This document shows positions 34,712-47,423 of a stretch of DNA of 64,000 nucleotides, in pieces (position 1 is the stretch's first letter; each line of letters opens with the position of its first letter). Location: contig NC_087066.1 of NCBI RefSeq assembly GCF_963678635.1, forward strand, positions 36,457,152 to 36,521,151. Direction: 5' to 3'. The DNA comes from Symsagittifera roscoffensis (lineage: Eukaryota; Xenacoelomorpha; Acoela; Convolutidae). Below the pieces are notes generated by a model. The model worked only from the letters and a program-made list of their open reading frames with translations. It searched no databases and was not told the origin of the DNA. The translations under genes were made by a program, and so were the position numbers.

Positions 34712-37444
34712 CTGAATGATCGAAATGCTTGTCGTCAACGAATGTTTGTTCGAAACAAATCAGTGGGAGGATTTGCTGTTTTAAAGGATAGGTGGTGATA
34801 ATTCCGATGGGTTAATTTGAAATGATGAAAAAAAAATTAATTTTTCGAATTAGGCGTGCTTGACAAGTAATAGTTCCATTTTTTGCGAACACTGGAACCG
34901 CGAATGTCAGACAACGATTTTCGCTAACAAAAACAAGATGTGGAAGAAATATAGCGAACGACAGAAATTATATACATCAATATCAGAAGAAAAGCGCTCC
35001 GATTTGTAACGATTGTTCAGCTACAATCGTTACCGAGCCATAACCGAGAATCCGGAGGGCTATTGGGATGATTTGCTACACACTTCCTGGTCGACCTAGA
35101 GACAGCTCTTCATCCGGTTTCGAGAAACCGGAAGGGTCTTTGGAAAATGCTGTGAACTGAGTTTTAACAATTTTCAGCTTCCTGGAATGTCCTGAACTGA
35201 ATTTAATTAACATCTAATTCATTTTTCTGATAATGAGACGCTAGGAGTTGAGGGAAAGGTTGATCCATCTCCGATGGATATGATGATTTTTATCTACAGA
35301 ACAATTACAAAAGTATTATATCAATTGGTTAGTAACCCTGTTTTTAGGAGTGACGTCGTGGTCTGGGTATGCATACTGCGACCCAGCCATGAGCTCACTA
35401 TTTTGCATTTAACTACGTTAATTTGCGCAGTTTGGCGATAGCTTTTAAATTGTAACGACTTTGTTGACCCGATGTTAATGGACTCTACATTAAACTGGAT
35501 TTGGTAGACCGTTAAAAGCACGTGAAGCTGTGTTTAGACGGCAGCCAGTCGTTTTAGGACCTATCACTGTTTTCCGTCGGTATGTACTTCCAGGCGACTG
35601 TTTTTATGGCGCTCCTGGTTGTTACTCGCTTAACATCATGATCGCCAGACCCGTTGACGAAGCACTCCGCGCCGAGCTGCTGCTCTAATTGAGGCCATTA
35701 ACCATGGCCGGAAGGGTTGTTTGGAACGCAAGAGCCTTCCGGAGTCCCCGACTTAGTTTTTCAACCTAATTAAAACAGAAATTTCACATATCGTGAGGGG
35801 TGGGTTGATCGGCCGTCTCGTCGTACTCTGAGTAGTATATGACCAAAAACACGTGAATATACGAAAAAAAAAAAGTAGTGCAGTACCTAAGAAAAAACCA
35901 AAAATTGTCAAAATAATCAAAAAACCAAAAACAATAAAACAAATATATGCAAAATCAGTAGAAATCATCACCCCAGAAGAGATGTGATCCGACCCTCCCG
36001 TTTGTTGCTGTAAGATATACTGTTGATAAGGGCCGTATCTCAAACCAGATTGTTACGATCAAAACGGCGGCGTTTTTCTGGTGCCTGTACTGTAGGGTTG
36101 TTTGAGATGCAAGCACGTTAATGCTAATTTGCTTTCAATCCGCAATAGTCAAGTGATTGGAGTAGAGGACTGATCCGGCAAGCAGTGCAAGAAGCAGCAT
36201 GAAAGATCTCAAGGACAACAAAAACTGACTGTTGAGTATCATTAACAAGTTTTGTATCCCTTTTGGCACAGAAAATAAGATATCAATCTGCGGGGGGCCC
36301 GACAGTGACTGCAGTGGAGATACCAACCACCGAAGTTGCGAGATTCCGAATTAAGTACCCTGACTCGGATGATGAACGGAACCGGAGGGTGTAATATTAT
36401 TATTTTTATTAGTTTTAATACTACCCGTATAAATATTCCTACACAGTTTTTTAACAAAAGAGACCGTAAAGGACCGGTTTTTAGGGTCAAAATAGTGATG
36501 TTTTGATACCCCCACAAATCGCGACTTTTGAGATATCCATAGTTCTGAAACAGAAAAAATCGCAAAAACAGTGAGGTACATGGTAAGTGAACTAATTTAA
36601 CTATAAGAACCAGTTGAATTTAGTTCGGACTTGGTTGGAACTAATTGATTACCGAAACCCAATTTTACGTGATTTTTGGAAAAAAACGAAATGCCGCAAA
36701 AAAAAACAAGTTGTTGAGTTTTTCGAGTTAGTGTGATGAAAGTTGTTGTTCGGACGACATTCACCACGGAATCGACAGGTTTTAGAACGCGTTTGCCAAC
36801 AACTTTTCTGGCCCCAGTGAAAACGAACTTAATGTGTTTGATTTAGTGGGTTCATCAATCCGGATGGGTCCTTGTTTTTGGAAAAAATTTTGAACCGAAC
36901 CGTTTTAGATCGGATTTTTTACATTGAACTAAACGAGTGTAGGCCTTTCGAGCTCGGATTAAAAGTTTTTATGTGGAATGTAAGAATTGCAGAAAAAGTT
37001 AGGCGGAACTATTTGCACAAAAGACGTTTGCTTCATAACTCGGACCGATCCAGTTCATCTTGATACCGTAAGATCAGCAATTAAAAATGCTTGGACGTGA
37101 GCTAATGTTTTTCAAGAAATTGAACATCGAATTTTTTTTAACAGTTTTTAGCTAAGCCACCGGTTTTTGAAGGTAGACCCTTTACGTTTTGTAATTTGTT
37201 TTGGGAAAGCACTTATACCCCTACCAAACGGTAGCAACGGTTGAATAAGGCACATTTAAGCTTTTCACGAAAATAAGCAAGGGTTAGGGAACCTTGAAAT
37301 CAAAAACAAGTCGGAAATAGACCGGTTAGTAGACCCCTCCCAGTTAAGGGAAATTGTTAAATGAGCAGCTCAGCTTCAATCCGGAGGTGTCCTTAGTCGT
37401 AACGTACCCTTCCTACTTAGTTGATTTTGAATTTTAGGCTCTAA

Positions 37445-37680
37445 GACCGGGCCCGGAAGGGTCTCGGTTTAGATTTTTGACAACTGGGAAGGGTCACTTT
37501 TTTGCCTATCCGGAGGTATCCCAGTTCGGAAGGGTCATATTTTGGCAATCCGGAGGGGTCCCAACTCGGAGTGATCCTGTTTTTTGTCAATCCATAGGAG
37601 TCCCAATTTGAAGGGTTTCTACCTTTTGTGAATTCGGAGAGGTCCCTGAACAGCGATCCGGAGGGGTTCAATTTTTTTTT
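37445..37680. repeat. 40-42-bp minisatellite in the Gypsy leader (copy A)
   Basis: About five diverged units built on AATCCGGAGGGGTCCCA followed by CTCGGA/GTTCGGA and a TTTTG-rich end. Isolated units also occur at about 36,857 and 37,377. The minus-strand open frame across it (rich in PSWDPSGLPK-like repeats) is a by-product. Confidence 0.8.
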
Positions 37681-37999
37681 ACAAATGCAAATGTAGGGAT
37701 CCTGAAACGTACGTAAGCAACGAAAGCAAGACATTCAGTGGATAATATTCAGGAATTAGAAGAAATAGGCAGACCAAACAAGACAGAAAACCGGTTAATG
37801 CACTGGTAACTTGCCTCTAAACAAAAATTGAAAAGAAAATAGAAAAATAGAAGAGGCCTAAGCCCGAAGGCTTACGACTCTATGTCTAAAAGAAACAGAA
37901 CTCGACACTAAAAAACTTGGATTGGAAAAATGGTTGCAATGAGAGTCTTAGGAGCTCTAGCTCAGGCAACACAAGGGCAAATAGGCAACACAAAACTCG

Positions 38000-38257
38000 T
38001 TGGTTGCAATAGTCGCCCACTTGAGAGAAACATACTGCCTTCAAGTTTTGTCTGTTTTGTGCGGCACTAAACAGGGAAACTTTTATTTAGGAAAACCAGT
38101 TCGGCTTTTAAGTTGCGACAGACAAATCGCAATACACACACATTTTTTATTTGTTTTTCTACAAGTTGAACGAAGTTTTTTATCATTAGTAACTGCCAAA
38201 GACTGGGTTGTGAGTGCACTGAGTTTTAATTATCTTGACATCATCATACTGTGCTAA
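38000..38257 (+). other. 85-codon open frame in the Gypsy leader, unidentified
   Basis: An 85-residue frame retained at the same length in copy B (45,310-45,567) despite about nine residue differences. I recognise no motif. It starts with a TTG codon rather than ATG. A short ATG frame upstream (from 37,932) overlaps it in another phase. Retention of length with replacements is mildly suggestive, but two copies are too few to infer selection. Confidence 0.25.
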
Positions 38258-38419
38258 ATTTTTATAAAATAACCAATATTTCATTGCTCTGCATAAATTA
38301 GAAATAAGTTGTACTGTGATAATTTAAAAAGATTCGTGGTCACTTGTTAGTTAAAACTTTCGGATATTATCGTGTTGTGTTAATATTATCTGTTGATAGA
38401 CGACCGAGACAGCAGCAAG

Positions 38420-39927
38420 CGACAAGTGAGTGAAAAGCAAAAGCAATAGATTAAGATCGAGGTTACCTAAGTCGAGGATATCTAAGCTAAGTGATAGCTT
38501 CGGGAAGTTTTTATCGAACAGACAGAGGGAATTAATGATTGATCCTTTTCTGGAAAGGACCGATAAGTCTCAGAGCAAGAAAGGGAAAAGAATTTCAGGC
38601 GGAACTGTTGAAACAAGTAGTCAAAAGAACTCGGAAGACAAAAGCACAAAGTTGGAAGTAGACAATCATCGGAGCCCTGAGCAGGACGACAATAGGGCGG
38701 GCCGTGGAACAAAAGGAAACGGGAACAGAAGATTAACGAATGAACCCACCCCGTAGAATAGGGCTATGATTTCGCTACTTCGACGGGGAAAATTGATCGA
38801 GAAGAAATGTCGGAACTGTCCGTCATTTCGATTGAAAAGTCGGCAGTAGGAGGCTCACCTACTGACAATACCATGATAGTTGGGGTGACAGAGAAAGCGG
38901 CAACGTCTTTCTTGTTTTCGGAACCCGACACGAAATGTTTTGGGAAATTACTTTCCGTTTACTATGGGAACGGGAACTGGAGATAAAGTAGACACCCGAA
39001 AAAAGAATGAAGACGATGGAAAAAAGATGAAACTGAGTCTCAAGTGAGTTTGAGAAGTTCAACTTACAAAAAGCAGGCGCCCGTAAACAGCGGTCAGTAC
39101 CATACACACGACTACGGATGGAATACAACAGTCCAGAGATTTCATGACAACAAATACGGTAGCAAGCAAATCAAGTGAGTGAACAGTAAAAAGCAATAGG
39201 TTAAGATGAGTCTAGACGAGTCGAGGGTACCTAAGCTAAGTGATGGCTCTAGGAAACTTATACCGAAAAAACAAAAGAAAATCAATGATGGATCCTTTTG
39301 TAGAAAGGACCAAGAAGACTCGGAAGTGGTTGAAATAAGGAGTCATGGTTGAAACAAGGAATCAAGAAGCCTGAGAAGACGAAAAGAGAAAGTTGGAAAT
39401 AGATATCCATCCAAACCCCGCCCGGATGAGGATCGGGCGGCATGTGGGAGGGAAGGAAATGAGAACAGAAGATGAACCAGTGAATAAACTTCCATAGAAC
39501 AGGGCCACGGTTTCGCTACTTCGACCGGGACTCTTGATCGAGAGGAAATGTCAGAACTGCTCGACATTTCGATTGAAAACCGGGCAGTAGGAGGCTCACC
39601 TACCGTCAATATCATGATGCATGGGGTGACGAGAAAGCGGCAACTTTATATTCGTTTTCGGAATGAGTAAAGAACACTTTCGGAAATTTCTTTCCATTTA
39701 CCATGGGAACGGGAACTGGCAATGAATTCGACACCCAAGACGAGGAATAAAATACAAGAGAAATTGATGACTCTGAGTCTCAAGTGAGCTTGAGCCATTC
39801 GAATCATAAAAATGAGGCGGCTTCCAGCACGGAGAATGGCAATTTGGATTAGTTTGGTGAGTTAAAAACCATAAACAAGACTAATGATGGAATGCAACAG
39901 TCAAAAAACTTCATGACAAAGACCAAT
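38420..39927. repeat. Internal tandem repeat of about 741 bp in the gag leader (two diverged units, copy A)
   Basis: Units 38,420-39,157 and 39,161-39,927 align throughout. Landmarks are GATCCTTTT (about 38,540 and 39,292), GCAGTAGGAGGCTCACCTAC (38,844 and 39,585), ACCATGGGAACGGGAACTGG-like sequence (about 38,960 and 39,700) and GATGGAAT...CAACAGTC (39,116 and 39,886). The units are clearly diverged, so this duplication is older than the A/B/C duplications. Confidence 0.85.
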
Positions 39928-40113
39928 TTAGACAAGCAATCGGGAACGACTAGGTTCACCGGGTCAGGGTCCACACTCGAGGACCTAGAGGCGTATTATG
40001 AAGGAACTTCGAGACAGAGAGGAACAGCGCGAGCTTAGACCAGTACTAAACTGCCTGACACGAACGAGGTGACGCCACCACTAGCGATTCCACTGGTCGG
40101 CAACGGAGCGTCA

Positions 40114-42075
40114 ATGGAAGAGACTTTGACCAGGGTTGAGGATAGCAGGAGTGAACAGAATGAACAGATGTGAATAAGAATGAGTGAACTAGGAGAAGCA
40201 GTTGATATTGAGAGAGAAAGCCTGCGGAAGGAAATAAATCGCAATAGACAGGAGGTTAGTAAAAATTAAAAACGCTCTAAAGGGAAAACAGATGAGCACT
40301 TGGCCAGAAACTTGTCGCGAACGACGCGGAAAGCTGAAAAAAGAGAGATACGATTAAGGGCTGACCTGGAGCAACTTCGGAACAAACAAGAGCAGACTCG
40401 AGGGACTCACGATACAAGGATAGACGCGATAATGAAAAAACGCACTCATGCTATCTTGGACAGATTGGACGGTCTCCAGGGAAACAAGATTGGATCCAGA
40501 AACAGAGGAGCACATTTGATAGAGGCTAGCAGAGTGCCCAGAGTGAACTTCAATGAGCACTCAAACAAACGACCTACGCGAGACGCACATGCGAGTGGAA
40601 GAGGCGATTCCCTACATCGGAATCAATCGAACCAGGGAAGAGCTCAGCCCAGCGACTTCGACAGGAGGGAAGTTCTAGAGCCTCAAACAGCAGATACGAA
40701 CGATCAAATGGGATATTCACGGGATGCAACAGCGATGGCCACAGCCTTTAAACCTCTGAACAGGTCCATGAAGACGTTTCTCACAAGGTTTTCCAGGATC
40801 AATGAGCCCAGCGAGAAGTCTAAGAGGGTTTTAAAAAAACCGGGATGTTACAAGAATGAATCCGACGATTGTATAGATACCTGGATAGAAGTCATGAAAC
40901 TGCATTTTGATGAAGAAGACTTGAAGAAAGACAAAAATGCAGTGCGCTCACCAGCAACTTGGAAGAGACAGCCTTGAAGATCGTGATGACCAAAACGCAA
41001 TACCAGCCGGATTCTGCCGAGAAAATCGTCGAGATACTATTGAACCGTTTTGGCTCGGCAGTGCAAGGGCACCAAGCAGTGATGCGCGTTGAGAAACGAA
41101 GGCAACGTGAAGACGAAACCAATGGCAAGTTCTTAGATGTCTTAGAAATGTAGAGAAGGCGCAGTCAACCGGACGAGTCAAACAGCAGGATGAACTTGGC
41201 AGTGGATTCAAAGTTCATCGATGGTGTGAAAAACGACGAGCTCAGGACAATGTTAGCGACAAATTTCACACTTCTTCCAACCAATGCACCTACACCGGAA
41301 GATTTGCGGTTGAAATCAAAAGAGTATCTGTTGTTGAAGCCTCCGATCAGATCAGGTTTTTTTTACAAAAACAGTTATGGCAATTTTAACAATGGACCTG
41401 CAAACCAGTGTAACAACTGGTGCAAGCCCAGGGATGACATAGACAAGATGCGCTCATGTGCAGACTGCAGTTTCGCAGATCATCATGTATCAGAATGCGT
41501 AAACTTGAAGCCGGGCGTGAAACTTATTGGTTTCAGCCTTGAAGGCCAAGACGCGTCGGACATCAATCATCAGGACTTTATGAGAGGTTCTTCTTTTGCA
41601 ACCTGGAGAATCAATTTAAGTCAGATTCTCCACGACGCTCTGTGAGGCAAGAAGAAGCTTTGTTGGGCGTTAAGACCAACAAGGCCCGACTGATGAGCAA
41701 AGCGCAAGCACGGAAGAAGGAGTAACCGCAGGAGCTGGCTACGAAGAAAATGCAGGCCGTGCTGGAAGAAAGGAGCGGAAAGGAGCCTGAAACTGCAGCT
41801 AAAAACTCTAAGATTGACTATAAAGCAACGCAAGAGATACCCTGAATAGAGTTCAATGGGAATTGGTAACAAGGGAGATTGAGCAAAAAGTCAAGCTCGA
41901 ACTCAGGATCATCTCAACGCCTTTGAGCCGAAGAGTTTGAGCATCAAAATGAATACTCGATCTCCGGACATACATTCCGGATGGTTGCACAAGGCCGCAA
42001 GATATAGTCGATCACCACGGTCGCGGGGCATCAGGTAGTCAGGAATCTGAGTGAACCTTCGGAGTTCACCTCATG
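40114..42075 (+). pseudogene. Gypsy gag (copy A), broken
   Basis: Gag forms the particle shell and binds element RNA. I start at ATG 40,114. The N-terminal part (to about 40,460) is Glu/Arg-rich and probably coiled coil. The capsid-like middle (40,750-41,340) includes ETALKIVMTKTQYQPDSAEK and TMLATNFTLLPTNAPTPEDL. A CCHC zinc knuckle with exact C-x2-C-x4-H-x4-C spacing, CADCSFADHHVSEC, lies at 41,457-41,498. Lesions include a frameshift at about 40,945, stops after FLDVLEM (41,151) and near 40,170 and 40,268, and a deletion that removes GVIANFGPR (present in B) at about 41,588. Everything up to that deletion is shared with copy B. Confidence 0.85.
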
Positions 42076-44764
42076 CATTTGGACATTTATGCAGATTAAC
42101 TGAAAAAAGCAGAGCCATGCAAATTCGGATGGGTTAGTTTGGAATGACGAAAAAAATTTAATTTTTTGAATTAGGCGTACATGACAAGTAATAATTTCAT
42201 TTTTCGCGAACACTGGAACCGCGAAAGTCAGACAACGATTTTCGCTAACAAAAACAAGATGTGGCTGAAATATAGCGATCGACAGAAATTATATACATCA
42301 ATATCAGAAGAAAAGCGCTCCGATATGTAACGGTTATACAGCTACAATCGTTACCGACCATTCCCGAGAATCCAGAGGGCTATTGGGATGATTTGCTACA
42401 CACTTCCTGGTCGACATAGAGACAGCTCTTCGTCCGGTTTCGAGAAACCGAAAGGGTCTTTGGAAAATGCTGTGAACTGAGTTTTAACAATTTTCAGCTT
42501 CCTGGAATGTCCTGAACTGAATTTAATTAAAAATTAATTCATTTTTCAGATAATGAGACGCTAGGAGTTGAGGGAAAGGGTGATTCATCTCCGATGGATA
42601 TGGATATTTTTATCTACTGAACAATAACAAAAGTATTATAACAATTAGTTAGTAGTCCTGTTTTTAGAAGTGACCTCGTGGTCTGGGGATACAGCGACCC
42701 AGCCATGAGCTCACTTTTTGCATTTAACTACGTTATTTTGCGCAGTTTGGCGATAGCCTTTAAATTGTAACGACTTTGTTGACCCGATGTTAATGGACTC
42801 TACATTGAACTGGATTCGGTAGAGACGGTTAAAAGCACGTGAAGCTGTGTTTAGACGCCAGCCAGTCGTTTTAGGACCTAACAAAATTTTCCGTCGGTAA
42901 GTACTTCCGGGCGAATGTTTTTATGGCGCTCCTGGTTGTTACTCGCTTAACATCATGATCGCCAGACCCGTTGACGAAGCACTCCGCGCTGAGCTGATGC
43001 TCTAAATGAGGCCCTTAGCCATGGCCGGAAGGGTTGTTAGGAACGCAAGAGCCTTCCGGAGTCCCCGACTTAGTTTTTCAACCTAATTAAAACAGAAATT
43101 TCACATATTGTGAGGAGTGGGGTGATCGGCCGTCTCGTCGTACCCTGAGCAGTATATGACCAAAAACACGTGAATATACGAAAAAAAAAGTAGTGCAGTA
43201 CCTAAGAAGAAACCAAAAAATATCAAAATAACCGAAAAACCAAAAACAATAAAAAATACATATATACAAAATCAGTAGAAATCATCACCCCAGAAGATAT
43301 GTGATCCGACCCTCCCATTTGTTGCTGTTGAATATACTGTTGTTAAGGGCATTATATCAAACCAGATTGTTACGATCAAACGGCAGCGTTTTTCTGGTGC
43401 CTGTACTGAAGGGTTGTTTGAGATTCAAGCACGTTAATGGTAATTTGCGCTCAATCCTCAATAGTCAAGTGATTGGAGTAGAAGACTGATCCGGCAAGCA
43501 GTGCATGAAGCAGCAGGAAAGGTCTCAAGGACAACAAAAACTGACTGTTGAGTATCCTTAACATGTTTTGCATCCCTTTTGGCACAGAAAATACGATATC
43601 AATCTGCGGGAGCTCGACAGTGACTGCAGTGTAGTGACCAACCACCGAAGTTGCGAGATTCCGAATTAAGTACCCTGACTCGGATGATGAACGGAACCGG
43701 AGGGTGTAAAATTATTATTATTATTACTTTTAATACTACCCGTATTAATATTCCCATACGGTTTTTTAACAAAAGAGACCGTAAAGGACCGGTTTTTAGG
43801 GTCAAAATAGTGATGTTTTGATACCTCCACAGATCGCGACTTTTGAGATATCCATAGTTCCGAAACAGAAAAATCGCTAAAATAGTGAGTTACATGGAAG
43901 TGAACTAATTTAACTATAAGAACCAGTTGAATTTAGTTCGGACTTGGTTGGAACTAATTGATTACCGAAACCCGATTTTACGTGATTTTTGGATAAAAAC
44001 GAAATGCCGCAAAAAAACAAGTTGTTGATTTTTTCGAGTTAGTGTGATGAAAGTTGTTGTTCGGGCGACATACACCACGGAATCGACAGGTTTTATAACA
44101 ACTTTTCTGGCCCCAGTCAAAACGAACTTAAGGTGTTTGATTTAGTGGATTCATCAATCTGGAGGGGTCCTTGTTTTTAGAAAAAATTTTCAACTGAACC
44201 GTTTTAGATAGGATTTTTTACATTGAACGAGAAAAGTGTAGGCCTTCCGAGCTCGGGTTAAAAGTTTTTATGTGAATAATGTAAGAATTGCAGAAAAAGT
44301 TAGGCGGAACTATTTGCACAAAAGACGTTTGCTTCATAACTCGGGAAGTACTGGACCGATCCAGTTCATCTTGATACCGTTAGATCAGCAATTGAAAATT
44401 CTTAGACGTGAGATAATGTTTTTTCAAGAAAATAACATCGAAATTTTTTAAACAGTTTTTAGCTAAGCCACCGGTTTTTGAAGGTAGACCCTTTACGTTT
44501 TGTATTTTTTTTGGTAAAAGCACTTATACCCCTACCAAACGGTAGCAACGGTTAAATAAGACACATTTAAGTTGTTCACGAAAATAAAGAAGGGTTAGAG
44601 AACCTTGAAATCAAAAACAAGTCGGAAATAAGCCGGTTAGTAGACCCCTCCCAGTTAAGGGAAAAAGTTAAATAAGCGGCTCAGCTTCAATCCGGAGGTG
44701 TCCTTAGTCGTAACGTACCCTTAATACTTAGTTGTTTTTGAAATTTAGGCTCTAAGACGGGGCC

Positions 44765-44985
44765 CGGAAAGGTCTCGGTTTCGATTTTTGATAACTGGGA
44801 AGGGTCACTTTTTTGCTTATCCGGAGGTATCCCAGTTCAGAAGGGTCATATTTTGGCAATCCGGAGGGGTCCCAACTCGGAGTGGTCCTGTCTTTTGTCA
44901 ATCCATAGGAGTCCCGATTTGGAGGGTTTCTACCTTTTGTGAATTCGGAGAGGTCCCTGAACAACGATCCGGAGGGGTTCAAAAT
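44765..44985. repeat. 40-42-bp minisatellite in the Gypsy leader (copy B)
   Basis: Counterpart of 37,445-37,680, with the same number of units and scattered substitutions. Confidence 0.8.
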
Positions 44986-45309
44986 TTTTTTTTTTACAAA
45001 TGCAAATGTAGGGATCCTGAAACGTACGTAAGCAAAGAAAGCAAGACATTCAGTGGATAATATTCAGGGATTAGAACAAATAGGCAGACCAAATAAAACA
45101 GAAAACCAGTTAATGCGCTGGTAACTTGCCTTTAAACAAAAATTGAAAAGAAAATAGAAAAACAGAAGAGGCCCGGAGGTTTACGACTCTATGTCTAAAA
45201 GAAACAGAACTCGACACTAAAAAAACTCGGATTGGAAAAGTGGTTGCAATGAGAGTCTTAGGAGCTCTAGCTCAGGCAACACAAGGGCAAATAGGCAACA
45301 CAAAACTCG

Positions 45310-45567
45310 TTGGTTGCAATAGTCGCCCACTTGAGAGAAACATACTGCCTTCAAGTTTTGTCTGTTTTGTGCGGCACTAAACAGGGAAACTTTTATTTAG
45401 GAAAACCAGTTCGGCTTTTAAGTTGCGACAGACGAATCGCATTACACACGTATTTTTTATTTGTTTTTCTACAAGTTGAACGAAGTTTTTTATCATCAGT
45501 AAATGCAAACGACTGGGTTGTGAGTGCACTAAATTTTAATTTTCTTGACATCATCAGACTGTGCTAG
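45310..45567 (+). other. 85-codon open frame in the Gypsy leader (copy B), unidentified
   Basis: Same frame and length as 38,000-38,257, with residue changes such as RQIAIHTH to RRIALHTY. No recognisable domain. Confidence 0.25.
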
Positions 45568-45730
45568 ATTTTTATAAAATAACCAAAATTTCATTGCTCT
45601 GCATAAATTAGAAATAAGTTGTACTGTGATAACTTAAAAAGATTCGTGGTCACTTGTTAGTTAAAATTTTCAGATATTATCGTGTTATGTTAATATTATC
45701 TGTTGATAGACGACCGAGACAGCAGTAAGC

Positions 45731-47235
45731 GATTCGAGTGAGTGAGTAGCAAAAGCAATAGATTAAGATCGAGATTACCTAAGTCGAGGATATCTAAGCT
45801 AAATGATAGCTTCGGGAAGTTTTCATCGAACAGACAGAGGGAATTAAAGATTGATCCTTTTCTCGAAAGGACCGATAAGTCTCAGAGCAAGAAAGGGAAA
45901 CGAATTTCAGGCGGAACGTTGAAACAAGTAGTCAAAAGGTCTCGGAAGACAAAAGCACAAAGTTGGAAGCAGACAATCATCGGAGCCCTGTGCAGGACGA
46001 CAAAAAGGCGGGCCGTAGAACCAAAAAAAAACGGGAACAGAAGATTAACGAGTGAACCCACCCCGTAGAATAGGGCCATGATTTCGCTACTTCGACCGGG
46101 AAAATTGATCGAGAAAAAATGTCGGAACTGTCCGTCATTTCGATTGAAAAGTCGGCAGTAGGATGCTCACCTACTGACAATACCATGATAGTTGGGGTGA
46201 CAGGAAAAGCGGCAACGTCCTTCTTGTTTTCGGAACCCGACACGAAATGTTTTGGGAAATTTCTTTCCGTTTACTATGGGAACAGGAACTGGAGATAAAG
46301 TAGACACCCGAAAAAAGAATGAAGACGATGGAAAAAAGATGAAACTGAGTCTCAAGTGAATTTGAGAAGTTCAACTCACGAAAAGCAGGCGCACGTAAAC
46401 AGCAGTCAGTACCATACACACGACTACGGATGGATTACAACAGTCCAGAGATTTCATGACAACAAATACGGTAGCAAGCAAATCAAGTGAGTGAACAGTA
46501 AAAAGCAATAGGTTAAGACGAGTCTAGACGAGTCGAGGGTACCTAAGCTAAGTGATGGCTCTAGGAAAGTTATACCGAAAAAACAAAAGAAAATCAATGA
46601 TGGATCCTTTTGTAGAAAGGACCAAGAAGACTTGGAAGTGGTTGAAAAAAGGAGAGAGGGTTGAAACAAGGAGTCAAGAAGCCTGAGAAGACAAAAAGAA
46701 AGTTGGAAACAGAGATCCATCCAAACCCCGCTCTGGATGAGGATCGGGCGGGATGTGGGAGGGAAGGAAATGAGAACAGGAGATAAACCAGTGAATGAAC
46801 TTCCTTAGAACAGGGCCACGGTTTCGCTACTTCGACCGGGACTTTTGATCGAGAGGAAATGTCGGAACTGCTCGACAATTCGACTGAAAACCCGGCAGTA
46901 GGAGGCTCACCTACCGACAATATCATGATGCATGGGGTGACCGAGAAAGCGGCATTTTTATATTCGTTTTCGGAATGAGTAAAGAAAACTTTCGGAAATT
47001 TCTTTTTATTTACCATGGGAACGGGAACTGGCAAAGAATTTGACACCCAAGAAGAGGAATAAAATAATAGAGCAATTGATGACTCTGATTCTCAGGTGAG
47101 CTTGAGCCATTCGAATGATAAAAATGAGGCGGCTGCCAACACGGAGAATGGCTATTTGGATCGGTTTGGATGAGTTAAAAACCAAAAACAAGACTAATGA
47201 TGGAATGCAGTCAAAAGACTTCATGACAACGACCA
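45731..47235. repeat. Internal tandem repeat of about 740 bp in the gag leader (copy B)
   Basis: Two diverged units (45,731-46,475 and 46,480-47,235). The shared GCTCACCTAC landmarks are at 46,165 and 46,905, exactly 740 bp apart. These landmarks are the crossover point of the deletion seen in copy C. Confidence 0.85.
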
Positions 47236-47423
47236 ATTTGGACAAGGAATCGGGAACGACTAAGTTCACCGGGCCAGGGACCACACTCGAGGACCTAGAG
47301 GCGTATTATGAAGGACCTTCGAGACAGAGAGGATCAGGGCAAGTTTAGACCAGTACTAAACTTCCTGACACGAACGAGGTGACACCACCACTAGCGATTC
47401 CATTGGTCGGCAACGGAGCGTGA

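Larger units (their letters stand above)
31181..34747. repeat. Mosaic segment S' (copy 2)
   Basis: Near-identical to 19,584-23,15x. It ends at AATGTTT (34,747), where copy 1 instead carries the inverted 13-bp arm. The sequence after 34,747 is therefore the original right flank of S. Confidence 0.9.
34801..38409. other. Gypsy copy A 5' leader, non-coding
   Basis: About 3.6 kb upstream of gag with no recognisable protein. It contains a 9-bp-stem inverted repeat TCCGGTTTC/GAAACCGGA (about 35,113-35,132), an inverted repeat CCGGAAGG/CCTTCCGG (about 35,709-35,741) and the minisatellite at 37,445-37,680. It may contain an LTR, but I cannot show one because no second copy flanks the element's other end. 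A hydrophobic minus-strand frame (35,753-36,043) is broken in copy B. Confidence 0.6.
34801..42120 (+). mobile_element. Ty3/Gypsy element copy A (leader and gag only)
   Basis: A 7.3-kb segment homologous to copy B at an offset of about 7,320 falling to 7,294. It ends abruptly after gag at CAGAGCCATGC, where B continues into protease and RT, and copy B starts 3 bp later. I find no LTR pair, primer-binding site or polypurine tract, so the element ends are not defined. It carries the same lesions as B, which points to DNA duplication rather than retrotransposition. Confidence 0.85.
42123..45730. other. Gypsy copy B 5' leader, non-coding
   Basis: Homologous to the copy A leader with many small indels. 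The CCGGTTTC hairpin arm is degraded here (GAAACCGAA at about 42,450). It includes the minisatellite at 44,765-44,985 and the 85-codon frame at 45,310-45,567. No gene recognised. Confidence 0.6.

Noticed and set aside
35753-36043. Hydrophobic minus-strand frame resembling a small membrane protein
   Set aside because: The equivalent place in copy B (43,087-43,269) is frameshifted, and the composition reflects A-rich DNA on the plus strand.
37445-37680. Spaced repeats as a possible CRISPR-like array
   Set aside because: Units are contiguous and diverged with no unique spacers, and the context is a eukaryotic retroelement; it is a minisatellite.
34801-38409. Gypsy LTR in the leader
   Set aside because: No matching sequence flanks the 3' side of any copy, and no TG...CA ends, primer-binding site or polypurine tract could be shown.
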